From NCBI GenBank assembly GCA_022393335.1, contig JAJEKB010021827.1, positions 441,127 through 505,126 on the forward strand: DNA of 64,000 bases. Direction: 5' to 3'. The notes below the pieces were generated by a model, which searched no databases, was not told where the DNA came from, and saw nothing but the letters and a program-made list of their open reading frames with translations. This document shows, in pieces, positions 1 through 13,696 of the stretch. How positions within the stretch are numbered: position 1 is the first letter of the stretch; the number at the start of each line of letters is the position of its first letter. Made by a program: the position numbers and the translations under genes. This stretch comes from Macrotrachela quadricornifera. Its lineage: Eukaryota; Rotifera; Eurotatoria; Philodinida; Philodinidae.

Positions 1-1692
1 TTTTTTTTCTGTCGATTATGTTATGCAGTGTACATAGCATATTTTCCTTATTTTTATCAGTATTAATTCTTTGATTTAAAGCAATATAGTTAGTTGTTCA
101 TATTACATGTAAATAAACTATAACCTTGTACATTGTCATATATCAATACACGAGATTATTATACATTTTTTATAACTTATCTTAATCAGAGTTGACTAGT
201 TGATCAGAAACAGCAGGTTATTAAAGTTTGTTTTAATAAAAATTTTGATAAAAAACATTTATACGAATAACTTGAGAGTGAAGTGTGTGTAAAAGATTTT
301 TATAGATTACATCAGGTGTCAGCCATTTGTTGATATATATTGTGGATCTTGTGGGTTATAACCCATGGTTTTTCAAAAATATTATTTTTAGAATTTTTTT
401 CTACACTTTGTTGCGTCAAAGTAAAACTATTTTCACCTTCATCCTTCCTCACATACTTACCATCATCAATGGGAAAAAATTCTAGAAATAATATTTTTGA
501 AAAATGATGGATTATTACCTACAAGATCACACAATTTAAATAAATAAAATCAATGAAAAACTGCATTGTCTTTCATTTTGAAAAGAAAATTAAAAAAATC
601 AATCACATATTTTTTGTATTGATCTTTTCCTATATAATAATCAAATAACAAAATTCGATACTTAGAATATCAATGTTTCGACAATTTTTTTCTCAATTCT
701 ACAAAACTGAACAGAGCACTGGCATTGAAAACGCCATAAAAAAATAAAATTAATGTTTAAAAATAACAAGTATTCAATACAAAAAACGATACGATAAAAG
801 TGAAATATATTAAATTTTCAATATTAAAATTCTCTTTTAACTAGCAAAAATGTTGTAGAAGATGTCATTATGAATCTGATTTTTAACTATACGAGTTACT
901 GCAACAGGCAGGAAAAGAGGCACTTAAAAATAATCTTGACTCAACAATAAGTTAACAAAAAACTCTAGTATGTTTTGTCATTACATGTAGAAATGAGCCG
1001 TTTTTTGCTTCGTTTACATTGCATTATGATTTTTAAAATTTCAAGGACAAACTGTTTACGCATGCGCTTATGGATTCATTTATTATAAATGCCTTCAAGT
1101 CATCGAAGAAGCTGACTTTAGAGCATCAGCATTGAAAAAGAATTACTTCAAATCTAGTCTCATTTTGCCGATATATAGACAAAAAATGAAACGCTTTTAT
1201 ATGATCAAAAAGACGTATTCTAACGGTAATATTTTGTTTTGTATTCAGAGAATAATCGTATCTTATTTCTTTTATTTATAAAAAGGACAGCGTATATTGA
1301 AATTTTTTTAATTTTCTTTCATAATGTTCTGATTAATGTTGTTAATTATAATTAATTTAAATTATAAAGACCTTTCATCATACTCTATATACTTGAATAT
1401 GTCAAAATTTATTGCTTGCGCCATCAACTATCACTTGCTGGAATTTTGTCCACACATATTATTTTTGTAATTCATTTTTAAAGTGGCAATACAATAAAGT
1501 TAAATAAATGTACTTTTTACTATTCTTTTTTTAGTTATGCAAAATGTCTTGCGCTTCAGTTTACATTAACGATTCAAGAATAATAGAAAATTTAAAATTT
1601 TGCTTTTGACGTTTTTCTTCCCACTATATAGGAATAATAAATATGCAATAGTCTTATTTATTTTACGACATTCTACCAATTGAATGTTTCGA
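1..1692. other. AT-rich intergenic DNA
   Basis: No coding potential or RNA gene was recognised here apart from the inverted-repeat element at 342-532. The stretch lies upstream of the membrane glycoprotein gene and should contain its promoter, but no motif could be assigned. Confidence 0.6.
342..532. mobile_element. 191-bp inverted-repeat element (MITE-like)
   Basis: The first and last ~58 bp are near-perfect inverted copies: one arm starts GTGGATCTTGTGGGTTATAA, and the other read in reverse starts GTGTGATCTTGTAGGTAATA. The two arms meet around a ~70-bp centre. No ORF is present. The size and long arms fit a foldback MITE. No clear target-site duplication was seen, so the superfamily is unknown. 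Confidence 0.75.
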
Positions 1693-4600
1693 ATGGGTAT
1701 TTCATGCCTGTTTCGTTTGGTTTTATTAACCAAAGTGTTAGTGTTGATTAATGGAAGTCATTTTCGTGGTGGTATTATCAGCTGGTAAGTGTTATTAAAG
1801 ACAATACAATCTCATTTTAGCCTCCAAGCCGAATAATAATTTTCAAATATACTAATTTTAATGGAAAATAATGTTATTAACATGAAATCTATAGTTAATG
1901 ATGCAAAGAACCTATAAAAAATGTCATAATTTCTATACACATGTCGCACTTTTGTTCATTCTGTTACCAATATACCGCTTGCAGTCGAATGAACTTTGAA
2001 AGACAGTCTGCTTTTATTCTATCAGAATTGCATGAACAAACTCTATTAAGCTAAAACTATATCTATAAAAGAATATCACGACCTATAACCGTTTATTACG
2101 ATGTGTGAAGTTCTAATTATATCAGTTTATCGACATTTACTATAGTCTACTAGATCTTGCTGTGTTTATTCGTGCATTTTGGTAGTTAGTATATCTTTCT
2201 TTGATATACTCAGTTCTCTAACATATGCGTATAGGTATGTATCGGCACTGAATTTTTTGTGATTATGGTGTTCAGTTTAGTTTTGGTTTTCATGATTGTG
2301 TGACTAGGATGAAATTTGATCTTTCCTCTTATATTTCAATACTCACCATTTTGATAAGATAGTCTAATAAGGAATGTGAAGTTATCGTTATACTATCTTA
2401 CGTAATGTTAAGGTCTCTTCTCTAATTAGACTACCTCTATTACAATAATCAGTAGTGAAACGAGTTAATATGGGATTTCAGTACTAATAGCATTAGCATC
2501 CGTTTTTTTTCAGAATGAATTGTGATGAATGGGTTTCAGAAGTATTAAAATTTCTATCATAAAATGGCATACGACAAATCAATCTTACTCGATATTTCTG
2601 AGGAGGTATAGAATAATGGGAGTCATTTTTTGAGTTATAATATATGTGGAAGTTCACAATAACATTCCTGTCCATGAATAACTTTCAAAACCAGACCGCA
2701 CCGCAATATTTCTGTGGTTTATATATATATATAAAGAAGAATGTCTGTCTGTCTGTCTGTCTGTTCGCTATGCATTCGGTCCCTGTACAAGCTAGCGTCA
2801 CCAAACTTACCATGGTGCATCCCCAGGCCCAGAGGAAGGTTATAGTGGGGTCACCCACCGAGAGTGTGAGATGTGGGTGTGGGTGGAATTTCACCCTGAT
2901 AGTATTTCCTTAACTAACACTACCAAACTTTTCGCAGCGCTTTTCTGAGTCCGGCGGTAGCTTTATAGAGTGCTGTTACCGTTAATAGAGGTAGGATGGG
3001 GGTGTTTTGGTGAAATTTCAGCTATATCATATGGCAATGGTATTTGCATGAATTTTTGAGAAATTTAGTGAATTTGTCATGATTCTTAGATTAATCATTT
3101 TGTATCGGTGGTTCTTTGGTCTAAATGTAAAAAGTAAAGATTTTTAATAGGTTATAAGAGAAAAAAATGTTTACAAGTGTTTCCTTGATTCACAACTATA
3201 GTGTGTCCCTTGATTTTCTATGACTCACAGAAACAATGTATTGTTGTTTTTCTTGACTCACAACGATGACGTATCTATATATTTAAAGAACAACGTTTGT
3301 CTGTTCGCTATGCATTCAGTCTCTGTGATAGCTAGTGTCTCAAAAGTTTCCACACTACTTCCTTAGCTTCTGAGGAAAGTCATCTTTAGGTTAGAACCAC
3401 CAGACGGGGTGCGTGGAAGGGAGTGTGGTGAAATTTTATCGCGATCAATACAGATCGAGTTTCTGATGAATCTGTTCGCTATATATTTAGTCATCGTGAG
3501 AGATAGCATCATGGAACTATCCGCATTAGTTCCTTGAGTGTGCTAATGAAAGTCGGCAGAGTGATTGGGGGGTGAGAAAGGAAGGCGTGCGTGGAACTTC
3601 ATCCAAGTCGTAAGAGACTGTGATTTTATTCATTTTCTAATCAAATGACGCAGTTCAATGCAAATTTGAGAGTGATCGTGTCCAAAGTGTATGCGAGGTG
3701 AGCATGTCAGCTTGAGCCCGATGAGAAGAGTCCTACTGAAGCTGCCTTAAGCACGGCGGGAAAAGTTCTGTGAAAGATATTCCACGTACGGTGGGAAATG
3801 CTCTGTGAAAGATACCTTACGCACGGCGGGAAAAGCTCTGTAGCAGAGATTCCAGGTACGATGAAAAAAATCCTATGAAAGAGGTATCACGCAGGGCAAG
3901 AAGAGTTCTATGACGAATACCTAACGCAGAGCAGGAACAATCCTGTTAAAGATGTATGACGCATACCAGTAAAATTCCTGTCATAAAGGTTTCAGGGTGA
4001 CGGGAAAATTTCTGTTGCAGATGGCTCAGCCACAGCGGGGAATAGCCCTGTAAAAGACGTGTTATCTACAGCAGAAAAAGTCGGGTGGAAGATGCAAAAC
4101 TTTAACCATATTCTCTTTGCAGTGGGTACCTCCTCTAGTTCTTCATTTAAAAGTTGTTATGAATGTAGACACAACTTTCCTCGCTATATTCCACGTATCC
4201 TCAATTTTTTGGAGTAGACAATACATTTTTTCATATTTCAAGTTCGTCTTGGTACTGCATTTTTCGTTTACATTCGACTTTGATCAAGACAATTGCTGAA
4301 CAACTTCAGACCTGCAAAAATTATTGCTATAATCTGCATAGTTTCCCAGAAAGATCGAAGTAAAATTATATATAGATTTTAGCGTTGAAAATGTTACACT
4401 CATTATACTTTTTTTCTGTTTAGATTTTTTGTTTATTTTCTCTGGGTGCTAATAGGATTGATTTCTTTCATTTACTGAGTAAAACTCAAGAGAAGACCTA
4501 TATTAGACCCTGGACAGTTCCATATCAGTTCCGATCTTGAGAACTTTCTGAACAGTTTTTTGAAAGAAACCGATCTGTTAGAAACGGTTCTTTGATGGGA

Positions 4601-7600
4601 ATTGATCTATTCTAGACAATTCTTTTTCAAGATCATATTGAAACTCTTTTATTGTCTTTGTCTTTTCTTATGAAATGTTGAAGAACGTTATTCGGCTCGA
4701 CGATTGTTTTAGCAGAGGAAAGATATTTTTGTTTGGTTTATCTCTTATTTCAAGTGAATCTGTCATTCTCCGTTGTTTAATTCTGATTTCATCGAATATT
4801 TTGATTGCATTTATCAAGTTATCAGTATTTCATCTCTCTCGTCTAAGTAATTTCTCTGGCAACTGGGCCGGTTAACTTGAGAAAGCGATTTCAAGAGCGT
4901 TTAGAATAAATTTAGAACATTTTAAATCTGATTACGAAAATTTCGATGTTCCGTATCGATAAACATCTTTCAACAAATATATATTAAAAATATATAAGTA
5001 TTTCCATTTAGATGACAAAAACCGGTGCATAATATGGAATTCTCTAAAACGAACTGTTCATCGCATATAAATCCCGAAAAGGAACTGTTTCTTGGAGACA
5101 GTTTCCGGAAAAAGAACTATATATTGAATGCAGTTCTAGAAAAAGAACTGCCCATTACACACAGTTCTCGAAAAAGATTCAGTTCATAGATCTGCGAGCT
5201 GTCCTAGGCCTAACCTATATACGAACTTGCAAGTTCCGAAATACAATATTATGTCCAACAGTCAAATCCTCAAGCCCAGAAGTTTAGAGCCGTTTCTAGT
5301 GTTGGCACATGCTTACGTGGCTGTATATCTATCTACTCTCATCCCAAGAAATTTCTGCAATTTCTTGAAAGATCACATAGAACATCATGGACTCGATAGA
5401 TCTTTCTTTAAAATATAGATAAAAATGCTTGTAAACGCAGCACCTTTGAAACTAAAGTATTGAGCTCATATATTCATATGAACTAGAATCTAATTTCCTG
5501 CAAATTTTTTTAGGTATTATTATGGTACTTGTTGGTTATCTCTCCGTCATAATTGAAGGCGAGGGCAAGCGCAGCCTCGTACTCGCAACTGAGAGCGAAG
5601 TAAGCGCAGCTTCACGCCTGCAACTAAGGGCGCGAGGCTACGCTCATCCTCATTCTCAATTATGGCGAGGAGATAACAAACAAGTACCATTATTACTCTA
5701 GTTTTATAGATACATGTGTACATCGAAGTTTTAGACGTGTTAGAAGTATTGCAAACCACAGAAACCAATTTCCATCTTGCGTCTGTCTATAATAGAGGCT
5801 TTTCGTAATGAGAGTCTGTTTGTAAGGGAGGGTAGTACCTATAATGGGAACCTTTCTTTAATGAGGGAAAGTGCGGAAGAGTCGACAAATCTCGACTTAA
5901 AACTTACACTCACAATTTCATTCAAAAATATATGTGAGTTCTACCAAAAAGAATAGAAATTGGATTATTATAGGGATTATTTTTTTAAAAATCACTTTAC
6001 AAGTTATTTGCATCATCTAATAAAATTTAATTTGTTTAAAGGCGAGCAGTGAACACAACTCCATCGGGTTCAAGTGCTCAAGTTTTGGTTCATCAGCGAT
6101 ATGCATGGCGACGAAATTATTGGTCGACAATGTGTGATGATTCAATGATACTCTCTAAAGGACTTATTGCTACAGGCACTGGTAAGCTTATGTGTTACAC
6201 AGGTGGCTCTTGTAGTTCATTGCCATCTGTTGACGCTGATGTTCATTGTACTGATTACAGTATAGCCATGAATTTTTCATTGGGTGAACGATATGATACA
6301 TTTACACTACCTCTTGGTGCTACATTTATTATTGGTTTTAATGATAGTGCCTGGCTATCTTTGGCAATAAAAGGTGGTAGTGACTGGCAAATGACCAATA
6401 AAATTAAATTGACAGTTCGATCTAATGGATATATAAATACATCACCGGTAACATCGACACTACCAGTCATCTATCGAATAATAAATGTTCAACATGTACA
6501 TATTGTACAAATGGCCGATGCAGACAGTACCGATACATTACGATGTCGTTGGTCAATAGGTACTCCATCAAGCAATACTAACAATTGGGACGAATGTGGT
6601 TCTGTCTGTTCTCCAACTTTACCTTCATTCACGCTCTTTTCAGACAACTGTACTCTTGTCTTTACTATTACTGCTAACGATTACTATGCTGTTGCCCTCC
6701 AAATCGAAGATTATGAGTTATCAACATCATCGACTCCAATGAGTTCAGTACCTATCCAATTTCTTTTCTTTGGTATAAACGCTCCAAGTGGTTGCTCAAC
6801 ACCTCCCTCAATCACTGGTGTTCGGCCTAATCTAGGTTCATATTCTCAATCCATTTTCGTTCTTTTATAAAATCCATTTTTCTTTTTAGCTTGTATTGGA
6901 ACACCAATTGGTAAGTCAAAATTTCGATCTAATACACATCTAATTCTTATTGTATACTGTATAATTAAGTACAATTTTATAGAAATCTTTTATGGTTATA
7001 TTCAGCAATATTTTTGATAATATTGGTTATTTTATTTCGATTAGGTAATCTTACAAATGAGACGGTGATTGCTGAAATTGGCTGTCCAGGAAAGACAATA
7101 GTCGAATTTACGACAAGTTCACCAATTGGTCTAATAAAGAGTGCTATTATAAATCCAAGGACAGGTTCAATTATTTTATCTATAAATTTTCTTTTAATAC
7201 AATTGTGTATTTTTCTATAGGTGTTTACATGATTACACTTCTCTTTACACCTATTTCTGATCAGTATGGTCCACAAGGATTTTGTGCTGCAGCAGTTGAT
7301 AATACAAATGTGCAATCCGATCCATGGTGTATCACTTTCTTGGTAGGTTTTACTGCGCCAGATTTACAAACCCCTATATTGGTTCAAGGTTCTGCCTCTC
7401 CTGTTGGTACTGTTTTTGCAAATCAAAGCATTTTTTCAATTCAGGGTAAATGATTTCATGTCAAACAATAGTCGATTATTCTCATTTTATTCAGGTAAAA
7501 ATGGGATGACAGTGAATCGACCAGGTCACAATGGTACATACGTATATTTCAATGATGCTACTTTGAACGGTACAGTTGTACTTTCATATGATTGTGGTTG

Positions 7601-10600
7601 GTCACCGAATGTAATTTATTCAAGTGATACTATTATTATTTATGCTCCATATGCTTGGGTACCTGGTCACCAATACTACGTCACATTTGACAGCGGTTTG
7701 CATTGTTTTATTTAATGATTTACTGCATTCAATAATTTTTTTTCTATAAGGAGCATCTAGTGGTAATGATTTTTGTCGTAAGTCGAATGAATTTATTTAT
7801 TGATAAAAACAATAAATTGATAATTTTTTAAAAAGATGCTGAATCAGCTCCAATTACTGAGCCTACATTCTGGCAGTTCGATATTTGGAATCCAAGTTTG
7901 TCGAGCACTACTACAACAACAACCACTCCACCTACTACTCATACAGTAACAACCAAGGTAAGATAACAAAAGATGTATAAAATATTCGGATTGTATTTAA
8001 TTGCTCAGTATATATATTATTACTTGCTTAGTATTTTTTGCTCAGTAAAAAATTAATTTTAGCACAATAGATTATTTGCCAGGCACAATAAAAAGTTTTA
8101 AAAAACCCACTATCTATTTAGTTTTAACTCAGTATTTTATTAAATTTTTCTCAGTAGAAATAGTATCATTATAAATAACAAAAAGTTATTGAAACAGTAA
8201 TGCATTTTTTTATTTCGTTTGTCTACCATGATATCATTTTTCACGAGTTTTAGCATCTTTAGCAATTGGTGGTGGTGATTTGCAGTAGTTTAACCTAATG
8301 GGCATACCGACATGTTTGCAGATGAATTTTTCGAAAAAATCGAGGGCTGGATCATTTCCCTCTCTCAAAGAGAAACTGTTCCACTTCAAAGAGAAATGCT
8401 TTAACTACATAAAGTCTAAGAGAAATGGTTTGTTTACCACATAAGCTTCATCAGAACACCATTGGTTTGTTGCAACAATAATAAAGAGAAATACTTCATC
8501 GATTCCTTCACTTACAAGTAGAAATGGAAAATATTCAGAGAGAAATGGATATTTTTGTTTTTATTTTTTCATCTTAAAAAAGATATCTCCAGTAGAAATG
8601 AGTTTGTTCTATTAGGAATAGTTATTTTTTAAAGAGAAATGCTTCATCCATATCTTCATTTACAAGTAGAAATGGAAAGTATACAGAGAGAAATTGATAT
8701 TTTTAAATAAAATCAAATACCCCAACAGTTTGTGTTCTAATTGTGAAAAAGAATAGGATTCAAGGAGATATAGATGAAATAAATAATCAGAAAATATATT
8801 CTAAATAAAGGTTTGAGAATAAATTTTATTTACGTAATGATTTCGTAATTCAAGCGCGATAGCACCTAATGCGACAAATTGCTTTACATCTAATGAGTTG
8901 TGATTGATGAAGATTGACGCTCTTTTCTACGTGCTTGAGTTTTTTCTTTTTGTCGATCATATTTTCAATTATTTTTGTCTTCTTCCAGTTGTTCCATAAA
9001 AGCCGTTTAAAACATTTGAAAACAGGTAGCTGGGTATAAAAAGTTCGATTAAAGAAAAACCAATCTCATTATGCCGTTGCAATTAACGATGATTATCCCA
9101 TAAGTATTTGTTAATCTACAAACACTAACGCTATTTCTGTTTAAACTCAAGTATATACACAATACCGCATAATAGATTATATATATATTTCTTTCTTTCC
9201 ATTTCTCCTTGTTATGCATGATTTTATGTGAGGTAAAGCATTTCTCCATAAATGGGAACAATTTCCCCTATCAACTGGTCCAATTGTTCACTGCTGTTTT
9301 TTGTCATCTACGTTGTTTCTTTTTAGTAGTCTTCGTATTTTCAATACTTACAGGCTTACTGGCACTGGTCTCCTCAACAGAAAGTGAATCTAGTGCTTCA
9401 ATCATATCCATCCCCATTCCCATTGTCAAACCAAATTAGATATAATAATGTTCGACAGAAAGATTCACCTAATAAAATCACTACTGACTCATCTCTTCTA
9501 TTTTTCGAAACATCACCTTCAATTATTTGAATGAATTAGAAAAAGCCAATAATACTTGGAAGAGAACATGATGAGAAGGAAAAATGTCCGAGCTATGAAA
9601 AAAGAGAAAGAACCTTTGGAAAATATCTTGAAAAGAAAGAGAGGAAAAAGAAGATATGTATGAAAATGGTTCATGCAACATCTTGATTTATTGACACAAC
9701 TGATACGCATTTACTGAATAAATGAATTAATTATTAATATTTTACTATTAATACCGTAGAAACTGTCAATTGACTAAACTGGCGACTAATTAACTGAGCA
9801 AAGATTATAATAAATGAACATCAAATATTATATTGATACTTCGATTTGTTTATTGAGAATTGGCATATAATACTAACCAAATTTTACTGAATATTCATAT
9901 AAAAATGCTGAGCATTTATTTTGTTCCAGAAATATTCTATATTAATCATGCTATTTAGCCTGTAGGTACAACAACACCAATTGCTAATTTGACAACAACG
10001 GGTATTGTTATTACTACGCCTACTAATGCAACTACGGTAACTACTAGTACAACGACGAGTAGTACAACAACTACATCTACAAGTATATTCATTTTTTATT
10101 CGTTTCTATTTTCGATTTATCTTTTTTATTTTTATTTTATTCGTCGAACATCTAAGGAAACCTATCGGTTTTTTCACGAAACCAAATTGATTATTCAAAA
10201 ATACTTTTAATAACAATTTTTCACATGAATCTTTTGAGAAATATTCTGTAATATGAAACAGGCTTTTAGAAAAACTTTCATCTATTGTACTTTACTCAAT
10301 GAGAATCGAAAATCACATGATTTCTTTCTAATTGAAAAGATCAAGCATTGTTTACTTCTTGAGAAGACTCACTAAAGTATATGATCATGATATTTAATTG
10401 ATATTTTAGCTGAATCAACAACGATATCAACAATACCAGTAACAGATATGGATTTGATGACACCAAAAGACCTTGAAGATGCTTGTAAACAGTCCGTAGC
10501 TATGGGTACATTGATTTCTATGCTTGCCATGCTTCCAATCCATATGATCGGAATGTATGTTCTCTTCATTAAAGCTGATCAAATGTTCAATCCACATCGA

Positions 10601-10657
10601 CTCTTAGCCAATCAACGACAAAAAAGTTTTACCAAGCGTCTCGCCAACAAAAAGTGA
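1693..10657 (+). CDS. single-pass membrane glycoprotein with Thr-rich stalk (10 exons)
   Basis: Exons: 1693-1784, 6042-6835, 6890-6910, 7045-7164, 7221-7445, 7495-7695, 7751-7777, 7836-7957, 9959-10082, 10410-10657. They sum to 1974 nt (657 aa plus stop). Exon 1 encodes a signal peptide ending near SHFRGGIISW; the W codon is split across intron 1, and the next exon continues in frame. The ectodomain (about residues 30-510) is Cys-rich with several N-x-S/T sites and motifs such as DQYGPQGFC and WCITFLVG. A Thr-rich, mucin-like stalk (about 515-585) follows, then one hydrophobic helix (about 607-629) and a short basic tail. Similar animal proteins start with this SHFRGG motif, but I know no named function; an adhesive or cell-surface role is a guess. 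Intron 1 is 4.3 kb and intron 8 is 2.0 kb; both are full of repeats. Exon 3 is only 21 nt. Donors of exons 2 and 4 (gttcat, gttcaa) are weak but restore the frame. Confidence 0.82.
2644..3630. repeat. three diverged ~170-bp repeat copies
   Basis: Copies begin near 2760, 3300 and 3470. Each starts with CTGTTCGCTATGCATTCAGT or a close variant, continues with AGCTAGTGTC-like sequence, and ends with a G-rich block followed by GTGGAA or GTGAAATTT. The first copy is preceded by a (CTGT)n microsatellite at about 2741-2764. They lie in intron 1 of the glycoprotein gene. Small ORFs across them overlap on both strands and are not supported as genes. Confidence 0.65.
3735..4095. repeat. degenerate ~45-50-bp minisatellite
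   Basis: About eight diverged head-to-tail units, with a core close to CACGGCGGGAAAAGTTCTGT followed by GAAAGATAC. It is noticeably richer in G and C than the surrounding intron. No reading frame is conserved across units, so it does not look coding. Confidence 0.7.
4504..5212. mobile_element. hAT-like MITE, 709 bp, 8-bp target duplication
   Basis: It is flanked on both sides by ACCTATAT (4496-4503 and 5213-5220). Termini are TAGACCCTGGACAG at the left and, read inward from the right, TAGGCCTAGGACAG. Inside each end lie repeated GTTCT/AGAAC-type motifs that face opposite ways. No transposase is visible; the small ORF at 4675-4875 lies inside and is probably chance. The 8-bp duplication is the hAT signature. 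Confidence 0.85.
5518..5694. mobile_element. ~177-bp inverted-repeat MITE
   Basis: Ends are TATGGTACTTGTTGGTTATC and, in reverse from the right, AATGGTACTTGTTTGTTATC, with about 45 bp of pairing. The inside carries alternating GCGCAGC/GAGGC motifs. It sits near the end of intron 1 of the glycoprotein gene, and a TTAT-like duplication is possible. Confidence 0.7.
7985..9960 (-). mobile_element. Mutator-like element remnant in intron 8
   Basis: On the minus strand around 8230-8340 is a short readable segment with FICKHVGMPIRLNYC, the second half of a SWIM zinc finger, matching the better copy at 50.9-51.2 kb. Next to it are arrays of AGAGAAATG motifs (8370-8700) and a block starting GAGGGCTGGA that recurs inverted at 48.4-48.5 kb. 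TGCTCAGTAT-type repeats near 7990 and ACTGAGCAA-type repeats near 9800 may be subterminal repeats. The exact ends are not resolved. Confidence 0.5.
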
Positions 10658-13600
10658 AAGACTATTCTTACTAAGAATAAACAGAAATATTTCTATAATA
10701 TATCTAATTGAGTGACACAAAAAAGACTTCTATTACATATATAAACTATTGTATTCTTTTAATAAATGTAAAAATTAACGTTTCATTGTTTAAGAGTTCT
10801 TGTTGTAGTATACAAAAAGAAGAAAACAAGCACAAAATTCATGAGTATTTGTAAAAGATGCGAGCATCCACCCTCACCCTCAAGGTTGATCGATATATAA
10901 TTTACTGATATACAATAAACGCTTGTTGAATTGATAGTTTTCTCAGATATTTCAATAATAGTTCAAATTTTTGTTCTTCTTCAAACGTATCTTAGGGCAG
11001 TTCACAAAATATTTCGATTAATACGTTATTAGGGCTGAATATTGCATTACAGTTTCAATTGTTTATAATCATCGTAAACTTGATTATCATGGCTCACAAA
11101 ACCAGGATGTTTTTATTGAATTCAATAATAGATCTTACAATTTTAGACATTCACAAGTAGACAATGAAAATATTTAACTAGATCATAATATGACATGTTT
11201 TTATTTGAATTAAATATTATATACAGATGGTCAATTATGACATAGAATATTTCATCGATGAAGATCGTGGTTTTGACACCTTTCTTTCTCTTTTGTCTAG
11301 TATTTCTATGAAATGACTAAAAGTTTGTCGATAATTTTGGTTATTTTCTATTTATCATTGAGACATATTAATCACAATACATCAATAATATGTGTTTGCT
11401 TTTCTAATCTAGTTTTGAATTTTTCAAGGTTATCTTCTATATATTCTGCTTTATTATGAATATGTTGAGTATCACTATTCATTAGGACATTCATAGAAAA
11501 TGATTCTATTTGAGACAAGTATGTGAATAAAATTTTTGCGGTAATCACTAACTGTAATATATTAATCCCGAAGACTTCCGATAACTCGTACATGATCATC
11601 TAAACTGAATGTGCTCAAAAGAAAGAAAAATAACTATCTTCAAGTAATTGAAACACATATTGATACATTGTCCTACGTTTACCGAATCGTATCTTATAAA
11701 GAATCTTCAATATCTTATTTTTTGATATCTATTGTAAGTAATATACAAACAGATAATATGAAATATCATAATTTTGCAGTTAGTTCATATTTCAATAATC
11801 TCATTAGTACAAATACGAATTTCATTATTACTATACCCAAATAGAGTAAATGTATCGATATGGATGTGCATCTCTTAATTATTACTTCCATGAAAAGATT
11901 CAAAAATTGAGTCTTCTTTGTATCCACATCAACGTCTAATCATCAAACACTATTGTAGAATCAATACTGAATGATTTGATTGACGACTTATCAACCTAGA
12001 TTTATTCAATAAACATTGTATGTTTCAAATTCATTACAAACTTATTCAAAATTTTTCAACGACATATCTTAGTTTACAAAAAGTAATTTATGAAAGTCAA
12101 ACTAAGATTGAATATAGATAGCATACACAAATATTTCGGACATTTTATCTTTTTATGTATTCGTACATACATATTATTGTAATTGTAAACGTTTATAATC
12201 GAAATAAAGTTGAGTAATCATTACAGCATGATCTGTCTGTAATATAAATTTATCTCTTAAAGTTTGATAAGAGTACAAAAGATTTCTCGCAAAAAATGCC
12301 TATGATTTATCTTGCCTAGAAAGAAATGAAAAGTATCTGATAAAAATCTCGAACAACACAACTTTTACAGATATATAAAAATGGCAGAGAATTAAAAATT
12401 TTGTTGATTAAAAAGGAAAAGATAAGCAGTTATTAGTGACATCTATATAGATTTTCAGGAGTTCAATGACAGATATAGACTGGTTTGATCAATTATGCCA
12501 ATGAAAAATCAATTCTTAATAAATCGAATTTTATGTTCTTCACGAGTTTTATATTGATAATAGTATGTTGTTCAAATAATTGTTCATCTTTGAATATAAA
12601 TGAACCTATGAAAACAAATGGGATTCTTTAAATATTACTCAATATTGATTATGAAAAATATTTTATATTTGTAGAGAAAAATTTATGTCATATTATAATC
12701 ATTATTTATCGTGGTATTGGAGAGAAAGAAACTTATTTATTAATTGTAAAAAAAAATAAATTTTACTTATTTAAAACTTTTTGCTTTCAGATGATACATT
12801 TTACATCAATTCATCTTTACAAATTTTTTTAAATCAACATATTTTCTACATATCAATCCACAAAAGCTAAGATATGAAATATCGGCTTAAAGAATCAAAC
12901 AGTCGCTTGAATAAAAATAAAAAAAAATTTATTTAAGATAGAGAGAATATGCAATGTAATCAACAAAAAGAAAGTAGTTCGAATTTCCTGCAGCAGCTTT
13001 AGTCTCTAGTAAACACATATTATATCGCTTTTCTAACCTATAAGTTACGACGTTATCTACCTGTTTTTACTCGTTCTGTAAATAATTTTAAACTGTCTAT
13101 ATAATTAATATTTAGAAAAGATCCAGATTATTATTTGTTTATATCGAACAATTTTATACGAATGGTTTGAGAGTGATGATAACAAGAAAAATGAAAGTAT
13201 CACTGTTCGAATCTCGGTCATGGAAAAGAAAAAATGTGTCATATGACGAAACTGCATTGGGCACTGAAAAAAATGACGAGTAGCTATTTGAAATCACCAA
13301 CCTACCTTCTGATGACACAATTAAAATATTTTATTTTCTATTAAATTAATATTATTTATAAATGAATAGGTAAATATTCAAATTCCTTATTTGTAAAGTA
13401 ATTTGATCATATTTTTATTATTTAAAAAATAAGATTTTTTTCTAACTAAATAAATCGAATTTTTTAGTTTTTAATTTCAATAAAAGAATGATGTATCCTT
13501 TATTTACTATAAGTAAATATATCAAACGCCTTTTCTTTTTTACTATTATTAATATTATAAATACAGAACAGAACGATACGATTTATTCTATAGACAAATG

Positions 13601-13696
13601 CGATAAAATCAAATATCATCATTATCTTTTATAAAATATTAAATATTCCATAAAATTATTTTTTATTTTTAGATAAAAATTTAATGTATTTTAATA
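10658..13696. other. AT-rich intergenic DNA
   Basis: No gene is supported. Small ORFs at 11372-11599 (minus, a hydrophobic stretch then a basic tail) and 11611-11844 (plus) show no splice partners or recognisable domain. A polypyrimidine-AG site at 13661-13672 precedes the next gene. Confidence 0.5.

Noticed and set aside
2866..2885. TGTGGG motifs reminiscent of bdelloid telomere repeats
   Set aside because: Only two copies, inside a dispersed repeat; no telomeric array.
11372..11844. Two small ORFs, one with a hydrophobic stretch resembling a receptor tail
   Set aside because: No splice partners, start context or recognisable domain; length is within chance for this base composition.
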